Positions 1-7,865 of a stretch of DNA of 17,548 bases are shown in pieces. The stretch covers positions 17,501-35,048 of the forward strand of contig JACVTC010000379.1 in NCBI GenBank assembly GCA_016946835.1. The letters are read 5' to 3'. Made by a program: the position numbers and the translations under genes. The DNA comes from Neocallimastix lanati (nom. inval.). Taxonomy: Eukaryota > Neocallimastigomycota > Neocallimastigomycetes > Neocallimastigales > Neocallimastigaceae. The number at the start of each line of letters is the position of its first letter. The first letter of the stretch is position 1. Under the pieces are notes generated by a model. The model was not told where the DNA came from. It searched no databases and saw nothing but the letters and a program-made list of their open reading frames with translations.

Positions 1-783
1 GATAGTTTTTACACTACTTCTTTTGCAATATTAAAAAATAAAGAACAAGAAACATATAAAATGTTATTTGAAAAATTGAAAAAAAATGCTAATACATGTA
101 ACAATAATATTAGAATTGAACCAAAAAATTTGCATTGTGATTTTGAAAGGGCCATATCTAAAGCAGCAAAAACAATATTTCCTAATACAAATATTAAATA
201 TTGCATTTGGCATTATAAAAAATCACTAGAAATTAAAAAAAATAAATTATGCTATAATGAAGTAAAAAATAATAATAATATATTTATTTATTATAAAGCT
301 ATTTCAAATTTACCATTTATAAATCCTGAATATATGTTTGATATTTATGTTATAATTAAAATTAAATCCATTAAAAATAATTATTGTCAATTTTTAAAAT
401 TTTTAGAATATTTTTATAAAACATATTTAATTGATTATGATATGAAAATTTGGAATTATTATAATAATATAGAACATATAACAAACAATGCCTCAGAATC
501 ACTCAATAATTATTTAAATAATTTATTTCCAACAAAACCATCTTTTTATGAATTAATAGATAAATTAAATGAACTTGAACATTTATCATATTATGATTAT
601 CAAAGAAAAATAAGAGGAATTTGGAAAATAAAAAAAAGAGCAATAAATAAAGCTAATGAAATCAGTGTCTTAATTGAACGCTTCAAAAGTATTGAAGCCA
701 AGTTAATTGATGCTAAATGTGATAGAAATAAAATTATTAATTTGTGGTTTGATTGTTTAACTAATTTAAATAATATAATATAA
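1..783 (+). CDS. Mutator-like (MULE) DDE transposase, 5'-partial
   Basis: The frame is open from the first base and ends at TAA 781-783. The first ATG (61) is probably internal, because the upstream codons continue a plausible transposase sequence (SFYTTSFAIL...) that resembles the start of the family's core. Numbering from the ATG, residue D27 lies in a DFERAI motif, followed by FPNT and CIWH (C48, H51); this is the D...C-x2-H arrangement of MULE transposases. The NNASESLNNYL block (E146) is the family's conserved NNxxESxN region and holds the candidate catalytic Glu. The first catalytic Asp and any N-terminal DNA-binding domain would lie left of the window. The family cuts and pastes DNA transposons by terminal-repeat recognition. 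No terminal inverted repeat can be paired here because only one side is visible. No frameshift or stop is seen in the available part, so it may be intact. Family assignment is by motif recognition only. Confidence 0.75.
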   Translation, partial: DSFYTTSFAILKNKEQETYKMLFEKLKKNANTCNNNIRIEPKNLHCDFERAISKAAKTIFPNTNIKYCIWHYKKSLEIKKNKLCYNEVKNNNNIFIYYKAISNLPFINPEYMFDIYVIIKIKSIKNNYCQFLKFLEYFYKTYLIDYDMKIWNYYNNIEHITNNASESLNNYLNNLFPTKPSFYELIDKLNELEHLSYYDYQRKIRGIWKIKKRAINKANEISVLIERFKSIEAKLIDAKCDRNKIINLWFDCLTNLNNII

Positions 784-960
784 ATATTACTTTATAATAA
801 ATAATTAAGAAATGAGGAATGACCAAATGAAATAATCAGAATTCTGTCATTCAATAATTTAATTTATAAAGCATATTAAATTTATACAGTTTTAATAAAT
901 ATTCAAATACAATGTATAATTTATAGTTTTATCATTATAATTATTATTTCGCTTAATAAT

Positions 961-1375
961 TTTTAAAAGAAAAGAATTATTATTAATAAAATTTATATTT
1001 TTAATAACATTTGTAATTTTATATAATTTTTTATTAATAAAATTTAAATAAAAAAATTATTATTATTAGTTTTATATTTTTAATAACATTTAAGTAAAAG
1101 AATTATTATTAATAACATTTATATTTTTATGTGTTTTTTTTTATTAATAACATTTAAGTAAAATAATTAATAATATTTATATTTTTAATAACATTTAAAT
1201 AAAAGAATTATTATTAATAACATTTATATTTTTAATAGAATTTAAATAAAAGAAGAATTATTATTAATAACATTTATATTTTTATGTGTTTTTTTTATTA
1301 ATAACATTTAAGTAAAATAATTAATAATATTTATATTTTTAATAACATTTAAATAAAAGAATTATTATTAAAAAA
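961..1375. repeat. AT-only tandem/satellite-like repeat, about 50-bp subunits with a 155-bp higher-order period
   Basis: The stretch is built from variants of TTATTATTAATAACATTT and TATATTTTTAATAACATT separated by AAGTAAAAG or AAATAAAAG. A longer block starting at 1100 (with an internal TTTATGTG plus T-run) recurs at 1255, a period of 155 bp, and differs mainly by one T in the T-run. The second block is cut off near 1370. No coding sequence is visible. It may belong to the 3' non-coding end of the neighbouring MULE or be an independent minisatellite. Confidence 0.7.
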
Positions 1376-1970
1376 AAAGAATTAAAATCAAAAAATCTAA
1401 CCATTATATGATTTATTTAATTATTCACTTAATAATTAATTTAAAATTTGAAATAACAAAATAATACAATAAAATAATATTATGTAGTATAATATTCTAC
1501 TATTTATTTTATTTTATTTTATTTTATATATTTTTATTATTATATTCTTTATTTATTTATCTATTTATTTATTAATTTATACATTTATTTATTTTAAAAT
1601 TAATTGTATTATAATTTTTTATGGCGTTAACAAAAAATTTTACAAGCCATTAAAAATAAATGGCGTATTGAAAATTTGTATTTTGAAAATTGGCGAAATG
1701 AACCACATTCAATATTTTAATATGAATAATATATAAATAATATAAACTATTATATTAATTATATATACTTTAATAATTATAAACTTTAATAATTTAAAAT
1801 AAGAAGTATAATTTAATATTTAAGAAATATATATAAGGAATATAAATAATATATACAAAATATAAATAATATAAAATATAAATAATAATATAAAATATAT
1901 AATAATATAAATTATTATAAATAATAAGATATAAATTTAATATCTGAATATACAAATATTCAAATATACA
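1376..1970. other. AT-rich non-coding DNA with simple repeats
   Basis: There is no open frame of note. It holds a TTTTA pentamer run near 1504-1527, ATTT tetramers near 1545-1575, and a small island at 1621-1705 with three TGGCG motifs, including a hairpin GCCATT (1646-1651)/AATGGC (1659-1664). The rest, to 1970, is ATATAAATAAT-type sequence. Confidence 0.6.
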
Positions 1971-1974
1971 AATA

Positions 1975-2191
1975 TGTTGCTACACATATTTGTTTTATAT
2001 CATTATTTAATATATATTAATTTCAATATGTTAATAATATTTAGTAATTAGTTGGCCTAGACTAATTCCTAAATATTTTAATAAAGTTAATTTAATAATA
2101 ATTATTATATTATTATTTATTAATATTGAAATTCAAATAACTGAATTATTGAAATTGAAATTGAAATTGAAATTCAGTTATTATCTTAACA
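1975..2191 (-). mobile_element. Short solo-LTR-like unit related to the chromovirus LTR
   Basis: Read on the minus strand it begins TGTTAAGATAATAACTGAA and ends GCAACA, so it has TG...CA ends with TGTT/AACA inverted termini, and AATA lies on both sides (1971-1974, 2192-2195). Its start closely parallels that of the complete LTR at 2891. Both have a hairpin of ATAACTGAA and TTCAGTTAT arms a few bases from the end, followed by a near-identical TTCAGTTATTT..ATTTCAATA segment, and later a GGCC-centred palindrome and an ACAACATAT or GCAACATAT motif. The chromovirus LTR is about three times longer, so this is a diverged short relative, a truncated copy, or a member of a small-LTR family. The outer boundary at 1975 is less certain than the 2191 end. 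Confidence 0.5.
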
Positions 2192-2196
2192 AATAT

Positions 2197-2681
2197 TTTT
2201 CTGACTTTAAAAATTATTAATATATAGTATTGTTTCGTAACATCAATGGTGCAGGTACACAATAAACTTCAAAAAAAAATGAAAATAATATATTAGTTAA
2301 TAATTTAATTTCACTTTCCGTTTTTTATTTTTTTAACTCCTCCTTTTTTATTAAGTATTTTCTTTTTCTTTTATACTTTTTTACTACATGAATTTTTATA
2401 ATAATTTAAATTATTTTAATTCTTATTAGTATAATTATTTCATGTGATTTTAAATAATATTTTTTAAGAGTTATTTTTATAATAAAAATATTAATACTAA
2501 TATAATTAATATTATCTTTAATGACAAATAATATTAATGATAAAATTAAAAAATTTAACAATAAAATTATTGGTAATATTTTTGATAATATAATTCTTGA
2601 AACAATTTAATATTAATAATAATTAAATAAATAATTAAATATAATAATAAAACAATTTAATTAATATAAGATAATAATTAT
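2197..2681. other. Non-coding AT-rich spacer
   Basis: No gene is visible. It includes a short more complex segment near 2225-2270 (inverted arms TATTGT/ACAATA around GTAACATCAATGGTGC) and a pyrimidine-rich tract at about 2310-2390. On the minus strand that tract is purine-rich (AAAGGAGGAG) and lies upstream of the solo-LTR-like unit, so it could be a remnant of an internal region. Confidence 0.45.
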
Positions 2682-2810
2682 TTAATAATTAGTCATTAAT
2701 CAATTTAATTAAATAATGTTTTTTTTAATAATTAGTCATTAATCAATTTAATTAAATAATAATTTTTTAATAATTAGTCATTAATCGATTTAATTTGATA
2801 ATTTATATAA
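2682..2810. repeat. Three-copy tandem repeat, about 43 bp
   Basis: The motif TTTAATAATTAGTCATTAAT followed by C[AG]ATTTAATT occurs three times, with AGTCATTAATC starting at 2691, 2734 and 2776. The second spacing is one base shorter, and a T-run of variable length separates the units. Confidence 0.8.
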
Positions 2811-2885
2811 TTATTTTAAATTAAGAATAAAATTTTGGAATTATAAAAATAGTTTAAAATATTTAATACATAAAGTTATTAAACT

Positions 2886-2890
2886 TAATT
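2886..2890. repeat. Target-site duplication, left (TAATT)
   Basis: TAATT directly precedes the 5' LTR and recurs directly after the 3' LTR at 10375-10379. A 5-bp duplication is usual for Ty3/gypsy integrases. Confidence 0.9.
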
Positions 2891-3285
2891 TGTTGAAATT
2901 ATAACTGAATTGAAATCTCAATTTCAGTTATTTACATTTCAATAATTAAAAATATTATTTATTTAATTATAAATAATATATATATTTAAATAATTAATAA
3001 TTAATATAAATTCTTGTTTAATATTTAAAGGGTTATCTTAGGCCTAATAATCCTGAGAATATTAATAAATAAGGTTTATATTAATAATTAATTTCAATGA
3101 TACATTTGACGTCACGTATATTTTATTTATATTATGTTTTTATATATGTTTACAACATATCTATATTAAATTCAATTATTCAAATTAATTATATAATTAA
3201 ATTTATCCTTATATTTTATTATTATTTATATTACTATATTATTAATATCTTATAATTAAATATTATTATTATGTAACTTACAAAG

Positions 3286-3293
3286 TATAAAAG
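3286..3293 (+). promoter_or_regulatory. LTR TATA box
   Basis: TATAAAAG lies about 40 bp before the proposed transcript start at 3326 and is preserved in the 3' LTR at 10058-10065. It is the only good TATA consensus in this part of the LTR. The distance is within the range used by many fungal promoters. Confidence 0.6.
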
Positions 3294-3325
3294 AAAGATG
3301 TAAAAATCTATCTTTTATGTTTTTT

Positions 3326-3338
3326 GTAAGGTTATTGT
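3326..3338 (+). promoter_or_regulatory. Putative self-primer at the 5' end of the genomic RNA
   Basis: GTAAGGTTATTGT is the exact reverse complement of 3600-3612 at the LTR/leader junction and is unchanged in the 3' LTR (10098-10110). In Tf1-type elements the first bases of the RNA fold onto the primer-binding site, are cleaved and prime minus-strand DNA. The position, just after the TATA box, fits the start of R. The actual transcript start is not shown by the sequence. Confidence 0.65.
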
Positions 3339-3599
3339 AAAATTACCTTAATAGTAATATATTATAGATATTTTATTATTAAATAAAATCAATAAATTTA
3401 AAATCAAATTAATTTGATAATTCTAATTATCAAAGTTTACTATAAATAAATTTTTATTAAACTAAACATTTAAATATTTTTTATTATTATTATATATCTA
3501 TATAGTATATTACTATATAGACATATCGACTTAGTGAATATTTTTATTAAAACATATTATTTTATTTAAATTTAAATTATAAATTATATCAAAATCTTA

Positions 3600-3612
3600 A
3601 CAATAACCTTAC
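3600..3612 (+). promoter_or_regulatory. Primer-binding site for the putative self-primer
   Basis: ACAATAACCTTAC overlaps the last three bases of the LTR and the first ten of the leader. It lacks the TGG start expected when a tRNA CCA end is the primer, and it pairs perfectly over 13 nt with 3326-3338 of the LTR. Confidence 0.65.
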
Positions 3613-3636
3613 CCTAGTTTTAGTTGCTACCTTGAT

Positions 3637-4710
3637 ATGTCTTACTATACGAACGTCTGGGCTAGTTCAATACCTGACATTACCCCAATGTCAGAAGTTA
3701 ATAAGTTAAGGTCTGACGCCCAAGTTACCGTATCAGAATTAGCTTCTTCTGTTAATGATAGCTTTTTATTAAAAGAAGATTTTAATAAATATAATCAAGA
3801 CTTACAGAAAAAACTCTATACATTTAATAGAGATAATAAAAATATTATTAATCAACTTTCTAATTTAACTAAAATATTCAATGAAAAATTAGATATAAAA
3901 ATTAGTACCAATGATGATCCCTCTTCTAGCCAATCTGTACCACAAAATCAAGATGATAACGCCTCTATTTCTACCAGACGTGATGCAGACAATGATGTCA
4001 TCATGAAAAATAGTTATTCTAATAATTTGCAACAAGTACCTGAACCTGGATTCTTCTCAGGTAACACTAATGACACTGATTTATTCTGTCAATTATGTGA
4101 AGATACTTTCTCAACTTATCCCAACTTAGGTTTACCAGAAGAAGTAAAAATAAACTTTGTTAAATCTCGTTTGAGAGACGGTGCAAGAAATTGGTATATT
4201 GCTACCTATAACGAGAACAATCATCCAGGAACACTAAAGAAATTATTAAGTGATATAAAGAAAACTTTCACGAATGTTGCAAGTAAAAAATTGGCTAAAA
4301 TCCAGTTAGTAAAATTAAAACATTCGTATGGGAAAATAAATGATTATATAGAAAAGTTTAGAACGTTAACTACTGGTCTGTCTTGGGACCAAGAAGCTTT
4401 AGTCTTATTTTTCTATAATGGACTTCACCCAAAGTTCCAAGAAGAAATAGATAAAATGGAAGAATTCCCTACAAAGCTTGGTGATATTTATACTAAGTGC
4501 ATCTTATTTGAAAATAATATTAAAAGTAAGGACCAATTAAGAAATAATATTGGTAATAAAAATTTGAGAAAGAAACATTCAAGCCCATATGTAAACAATA
4601 GCAAGAATTATAATAATAATAATTATTATTATACTAAAAATAAATCTAGCAATAAATATTTTAATAATAATAACAATAATAATAATCAAAATAATAACCA
4701 AAAAAACTAA
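3637..4710 (+). CDS. gag: Chromovirus Gag (capsid), 357 aa, no zinc knuckle
   Basis: This is the structural protein that would form the virus-like particle and package the element RNA. Residues about 15-90 are predicted helical and coiled-coil-like (heptad-like Leu/Ile/Phe spacing), followed by an acidic Ser/Asp linker to about 130. The retrotransposon Gag/capsid domain starts at PGFFSGN (residue 137) and runs to about 290, with the typical NWY and YIEKFRTL stretches. The C-terminus is a low-complexity Asn/Tyr/Lys tail of encoded AAT/AAC repeats. There is no C-x2-C-x4-H-x4-C nucleocapsid motif. The ATG is 34 bases after the LTR end and is the first in frame. Translation ends at TAA 4708-4710, immediately after a slippery A AAA AAC, so a fraction of ribosomes should continue into pol. 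Confidence 0.88.
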   Translation: MSYYTNVWASSIPDITPMSEVNKLRSDAQVTVSELASSVNDSFLLKEDFNKYNQDLQKKLYTFNRDNKNIINQLSNLTKIFNEKLDIKISTNDDPSSSQSVPQNQDDNASISTRRDADNDVIMKNSYSNNLQQVPEPGFFSGNTNDTDLFCQLCEDTFSTYPNLGLPEEVKINFVKSRLRDGARNWYIATYNENNHPGTLKKLLSDIKKTFTNVASKKLAKIQLVKLKHSYGKINDYIEKFRTLTTGLSWDQEALVLFFYNGLHPKFQEEIDKMEEFPTKLGDIYTKCILFENNIKSKDQLRNNIGNKNLRKKHSSPYVNNSKNYNNNNYYYTKNKSSNKYFNNNNNNNNQNNNQKN

Positions 4711-7607
4711 TTGATGGACTTCAAAAGGAGTCCAGAACATCAAAAGATTTAAAAACAATTTATTATAATTTTCCTACACTTGATTCAATTAATGAATCAA
4801 ATCTCCCATCTACTTTCCTTTTATTTAAATCCTATATTCCTATTAAATTTTTAAATAATTTTACAATTAAAAATGAAAAAATTCAAAAATTAACATCTGA
4901 ATCTATGTTAGATTCAGGATCTTTTTGCAATTTTATCACAGAAAAATTAGCAAATAAATTAAAACTAAATATTCAAAAAACAAAAAATAAAATTCTAGTT
5001 AAAGGTATTTCAGGCAGAACTACCAAATTAGATCAATTTGTTTGGTTAAATTTTCAAATTAAAATTTTTAAAAATAATAAATTTTATTTTCAAGATTTTA
5101 AAGAAAAATTTTTAATCTCAAATTGTATTCCTACTGATTTACTTTTTGGAAATCAGTTTATTAGGAAATTCAAAATACATTACAATTATAAAAATAATAC
5201 CTTATATTCTTATTTAAATTATAATTCTTTAAATGATCATAAAAATAAATCCATAAAATATAAGGGAAATAATTTTTATTTAGACTCGTTGAAAAGAAAA
5301 ATTTTTAAAAATAAATTTTTTAAAAGAAAAATAAAAAATAAATTTTATTATAAAAATTTTTCAAAAAATCAGTCAAAAAATAATTCAAAAAATATCTCCA
5401 AAAAATTTAATTTAAAAAATTTAAAAAATTTTTCAAAAAATCCAAAGTTTAATAAATATAAAAATTCTATTAATAAAAATTCTAAAATTTATGTATATGT
5501 AAAATATTTAAATAAATCTAAAAGTAAATTTTCTTCCAAAAAATTTAACAAAAATCATCTAGATTTATATAATAATAAAAAAGAATTTAGTTATAATTTT
5601 TTAATATATTGTTTTCTTTCAACGAAAGATAAAGTTGAAATTGAAAATGAGGAACCAAAAATAGAAGAAATTCCTCATCAATATCAAGATTTAGCAATCG
5701 TATTTAGCAAAAAAGAGGCAGATAAATTACCTCCTCACCGTTTAACCGACTGTAAGATTGTTTTAGAAAAAGACGCTACACTCCATTACGGCCCAATTTA
5801 TCCATTAACTGAAGAAGAATCACAAGTTCTTAAGGACTATATAAAAGAAAATTTAGAAAAAGGATTTATTAGACCATCAGAATCTCCTGCTGGATATCCT
5901 GTCCTTTTTCAAAAGAAAAAAGATGGTTCCCTTCGGTTATGTGTAGACTATAAAAAATTAAATGCAGTAACTATAAGAAATTCATATCCTCTTCCTCTAA
6001 TAACAGATATAATAGAAAAAGTAAAGGGAGCAAAATATTTTACGAAATTGGATTTACGTTCTGCTTATGATTTAATAAGAATTAAAGAAGGTGATGAATA
6101 TAAAACTGCGTTTAGAACTAAATATGGTCATTATGAATATTTAGTTATGCCGTTTGGATTAAAAAATGCACCTGCCACTTTCCAATCATTTATTAACTCT
6201 ATTCTTAGACAATACTTGGAAAAATGTGTAATCTTATACTTAGATGATATTTTAATTTATTCCAAAGATTTAGAGGAACATCATAATCAAGTCAGAAACG
6301 TCCTTCAAACTTTAATTAATAATAATTTATATGCAAAATTAGAAAAATGTGAATTTGACCATAACAAAGTTGAATTTTTAGGTTACATTTTATCTGGTGA
6401 TGGTGTATCTACTGATCCAAAGAAAATTAAATCAATAGAAGAGTGGCCAAGGCCAGAAAATTTAAAAGATGTTCAAAGATTTATTGGCCTATGTAATTAC
6501 TATAGAAGATTTGTTAAAGATTTTGCAAAAATTGCAAAACCCTTACATAATTTAACAAGGAAAAATATTAAATTTATATGGACAAATGAATGTGAAAATG
6601 CTTTTAAGGAATTAAAGAAAAGATTAATTACTTCTCCAATTCTACTTCATCCTGATATTACAAAACCTTTTATAGTAGAATGTGATGCAAGTAATTATGC
6701 TATTGGTGCTGTTCTATCTCAAAGGGATAAAGATAATAATTTACATCCAGTAGCATATTATTCTAGAAGTTTACTAAACGCCGAAATAAATTATACAATA
6801 ACTGATAAAGAACTACTCGCTATAAGGGATGCTTTTATTGCTTGGAGACATCTACTCCTTGGTGCTAAATACCAGATTACTGTTTATACAGATCATAGGA
6901 ACTTAATATACACATTAGGAGGAAAGGTTGCAAATCAAAGACAACATAGATGGTACCTTTTCTTCCAAGAATATAATTTTATAATAAAGTATAGGCAGGG
7001 AAACAAAAACGGAAAACCTGACAGTCTATCTAGGAGACCTGATTATATTAAAAACAACATTGAAGAAAAACCTGAAAATATTTTAGACATTAAAAATGTT
7101 AAAGAAATTCCATGTTTTGTTAGTATTGTTAGTGATCTTTTAGAAAGAATTATTGATGCTACCAAGTCTGACGCTACAGCTGAGGATATTCGACTTTACT
7201 TTAGTCCTCAAAATGTAAAAAATGATATGTCCTATAAGCCCTTCAGAAAAATGGAAAAGTTTAAAATAAAAGACAATTTAATATTTTATAATAATCTAGT
7301 CTATATTCCTGAAGTTCTCCGACTAGAAATATTAACTAAGTATCATGAAAAGCCTGCTGCCGGTCATTTAGGAATTAAAAGAACTTTAGAGTTAATAACA
7401 AGAAACTTTTGGTGGCCTAAAATAAAAGAAGATGTAACCAAATATGTAAACTCTTGTGCCATGTTGGTCCAGTCGGTTAGGACGATACAGGTCACTGTAG
7501 AGGGCGGGGTTCGAATCCTCGGCATGGCACCAAATAATCGGATGAGGTTTCTATCCTGGGATATCATGAGACCACACGTGATGTCCATAAGGCTTTCCCT
7601 CAGATGA
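4698..7607 (+). CDS. pol: Chromovirus Pol, N-terminal part: protease, reverse transcriptase, RNase H, start of integrase (interrupted)
   Basis: The frame is open from 4698 and is entered by the -1 frameshift. The ATG at 4905 cannot be the true start, since it lies one residue before the protease active site LDSGS. Numbering from that ATG: retropepsin LDSG (3-5) and DLLFGNQF (78-85); a long basic low-complexity linker rich in Lys, Asn, Phe and Ser (about 100-240); RT from about 270 with FTKLDLRSAYD, MPFGLKNAP and YLDD (445-448); RNase H with D594 (CDAS), DKELLAI and TDH; then the integrase zinc finger with H814, H821 and C851. From 7458 the sequence is SINE, giving unrelated residues to a TGA at 7605-7607. 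The enzymes would mature Gag-Pol, copy RNA to DNA and begin integration. All catalytic residues before the break look intact. Confidence 0.9.
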   Translation, partial: PKKLIDGLQKESRTSKDLKTIYYNFPTLDSINESNLPSTFLLFKSYIPIKFLNNFTIKNEKIQKLTSESMLDSGSFCNFITEKLANKLKLNIQKTKNKILVKGISGRTTKLDQFVWLNFQIKIFKNNKFYFQDFKEKFLISNCIPTDLLFGNQFIRKFKIHYNYKNNTLYSYLNYNSLNDHKNKSIKYKGNNFYLDSLKRKIFKNKFFKRKIKNKFYYKNFSKNQSKNNSKNISKKFNLKNLKNFSKNPKFNKYKNSINKNSKIYVYVKYLNKSKSKFSSKKFNKNHLDLYNNKKEFSYNFLIYCFLSTKDKVEIENEEPKIEEIPHQYQDLAIVFSKKEADKLPPHRLTDCKIVLEKDATLHYGPIYPLTEEESQVLKDYIKENLEKGFIRPSESPAGYPVLFQKKKDGSLRLCVDYKKLNAVTIRNSYPLPLITDIIEKVKGAKYFTKLDLRSAYDLIRIKEGDEYKTAFRTKYGHYEYLVMPFGLKNAPATFQSFINSILRQYLEKCVILYLDDILIYSKDLEEHHNQVRNVLQTLINNNLYAKLEKCEFDHNKVEFLGYILSGDGVSTDPKKIKSIEEWPRPENLKDVQRFIGLCNYYRRFVKDFAKIAKPLHNLTRKNIKFIWTNECENAFKELKKRLITSPILLHPDITKPFIVECDASNYAIGAVLSQRDKDNNLHPVAYYSRSLLNAEINYTITDKELLAIRDAFIAWRHLLLGAKYQITVYTDHRNLIYTLGGKVANQRQHRWYLFFQEYNFIIKYRQGNKNGKPDSLSRRPDYIKNNIEEKPENILDIKNVKEIPCFVSIVSDLLERIIDATKSDATAEDIRLYFSPQNVKNDMSYKPFRKMEKFKIKDNLIFYNNLVYIPEVLRLEILTKYHEKPAAGHLGIKRTLELITRNFWWPKIKEDVTKYVNSCAMLVQSVRTIQVTVEGGVRILGMAPNNRMRFLSWDIMRPHVMSIRLSLR
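4701..4734 (+). promoter_or_regulatory. -1 programmed ribosomal frameshift signal (gag to pol)
   Basis: The heptamer A AAA AAC (4701-4707) is in the correct phase with gag codons AAA AAC and is followed at once by the gag TAA. After a 7-nt spacer comes an 8-bp stem, TGGACTTC (4715-4722) with GGAGTCCA (4727-4734) including one T-G pair, closed by an AAAA loop. Slipping back one base leads exactly into the open pol frame, which begins at 4698. Confidence 0.85.
7443..7457 (+). repeat. Target-site duplication of the SINE, left copy
   Basis: TATGTAAACTCTTGT is repeated without mismatch at 7896-7910. The left copy ends with the TGT codon of the first integrase zinc-finger cysteine. Confidence 0.95.
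7458..7532 (+). pseudogene. tRNA-like head of the SINE (Asp-like), including an encoded CCA
   Basis: The acceptor stem is GCCATGT (7458-7464) with GCATGGC (7522-7528). The D stem is GTCC/GGAC (7467-7470, 7480-7483). The T arm is CGGGG TTCGAAT CCTCG (7505-7521). Discriminator A is followed by CCA at 7530-7532. The anticodon region has only a 4-bp TACA/TGTA stem and a 6-nt loop GGTCAC; GTC would be an Asp anticodon, but the loop is one base short and lacks U33. It is therefore a tRNA relic serving as SINE promoter rather than a working tRNA. The encoded CCA suggests descent from a mature tRNA. Confidence 0.8.
7465..7518 (+). promoter_or_regulatory. RNA polymerase III internal promoter (A and B boxes)
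   Basis: The A box is TGGTCCAGTCG (7465-7475), matching TRGYNNARNNG. The B box is GGTTCGAATCC (7508-7518), a perfect match to GGTTCGANTCC. The spacing is that of a normal tRNA gene. Confidence 0.85.
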
Positions 7608-7865
7608 TTATTTCACCCAACCCTGATACTACGCTTTGAATTGAAGCATAGACCTTGATGATTGTAAAATTTCCAATCGCCAATGATTACACCCACTAGG
7701 GAGGAGTTAATGGTTCCGTTCTGATGCTCGTGGTCATTAGAGATATATGTAGGAACGTTAGGAATGCATCTCCGGGCAGTGTGTAACGACGATTGAGAGC
7801 GGCGAAGCTGATACAGTATGCCAATAACTCATCACCTTACAGTTAATTAATAACTGTATGGCCAT

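Larger units (their letters stand above)
2891..3602 (+). repeat. 5' LTR of the chromovirus (712 bp)
   Basis: It begins TGTTGAAATT and ends ATCTTAACA; the outer ten bases form an imperfect inverted repeat. It is almost identical to 9671-10374. It contains a U3 start hairpin (TAACTGAA...TTCAGTTA), a TTAGGCCTAA palindrome, a TATA box at 3286, the putative self-primer at 3326-3338, and two strong hairpins at 3413-3434 and 3497-3521. Confidence 0.95.

Noticed and set aside
9-206. Minus-strand 65-codon hydrophobic open frame
   Set aside because: It is antisense to the MULE transposase frame, which has clear family motifs.
961-1375. CRISPR-like array
   Set aside because: The repeats are AT-only minisatellite subunits without distinct spacers, in a eukaryotic transposon context.
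3603-3636. A conventional tRNA primer-binding site after the 5' LTR
   Set aside because: No TGG-starting stretch follows the LTR. The LTR self-complementarity explains the position better.
7458-7532. A functional tRNA-Asp gene
   Set aside because: The anticodon loop is one base short with no U33, the anticodon stem has only four pairs, CCA is encoded, and the sequence runs straight into a 360-bp body flanked by a target duplication. A SINE head explains all of this.
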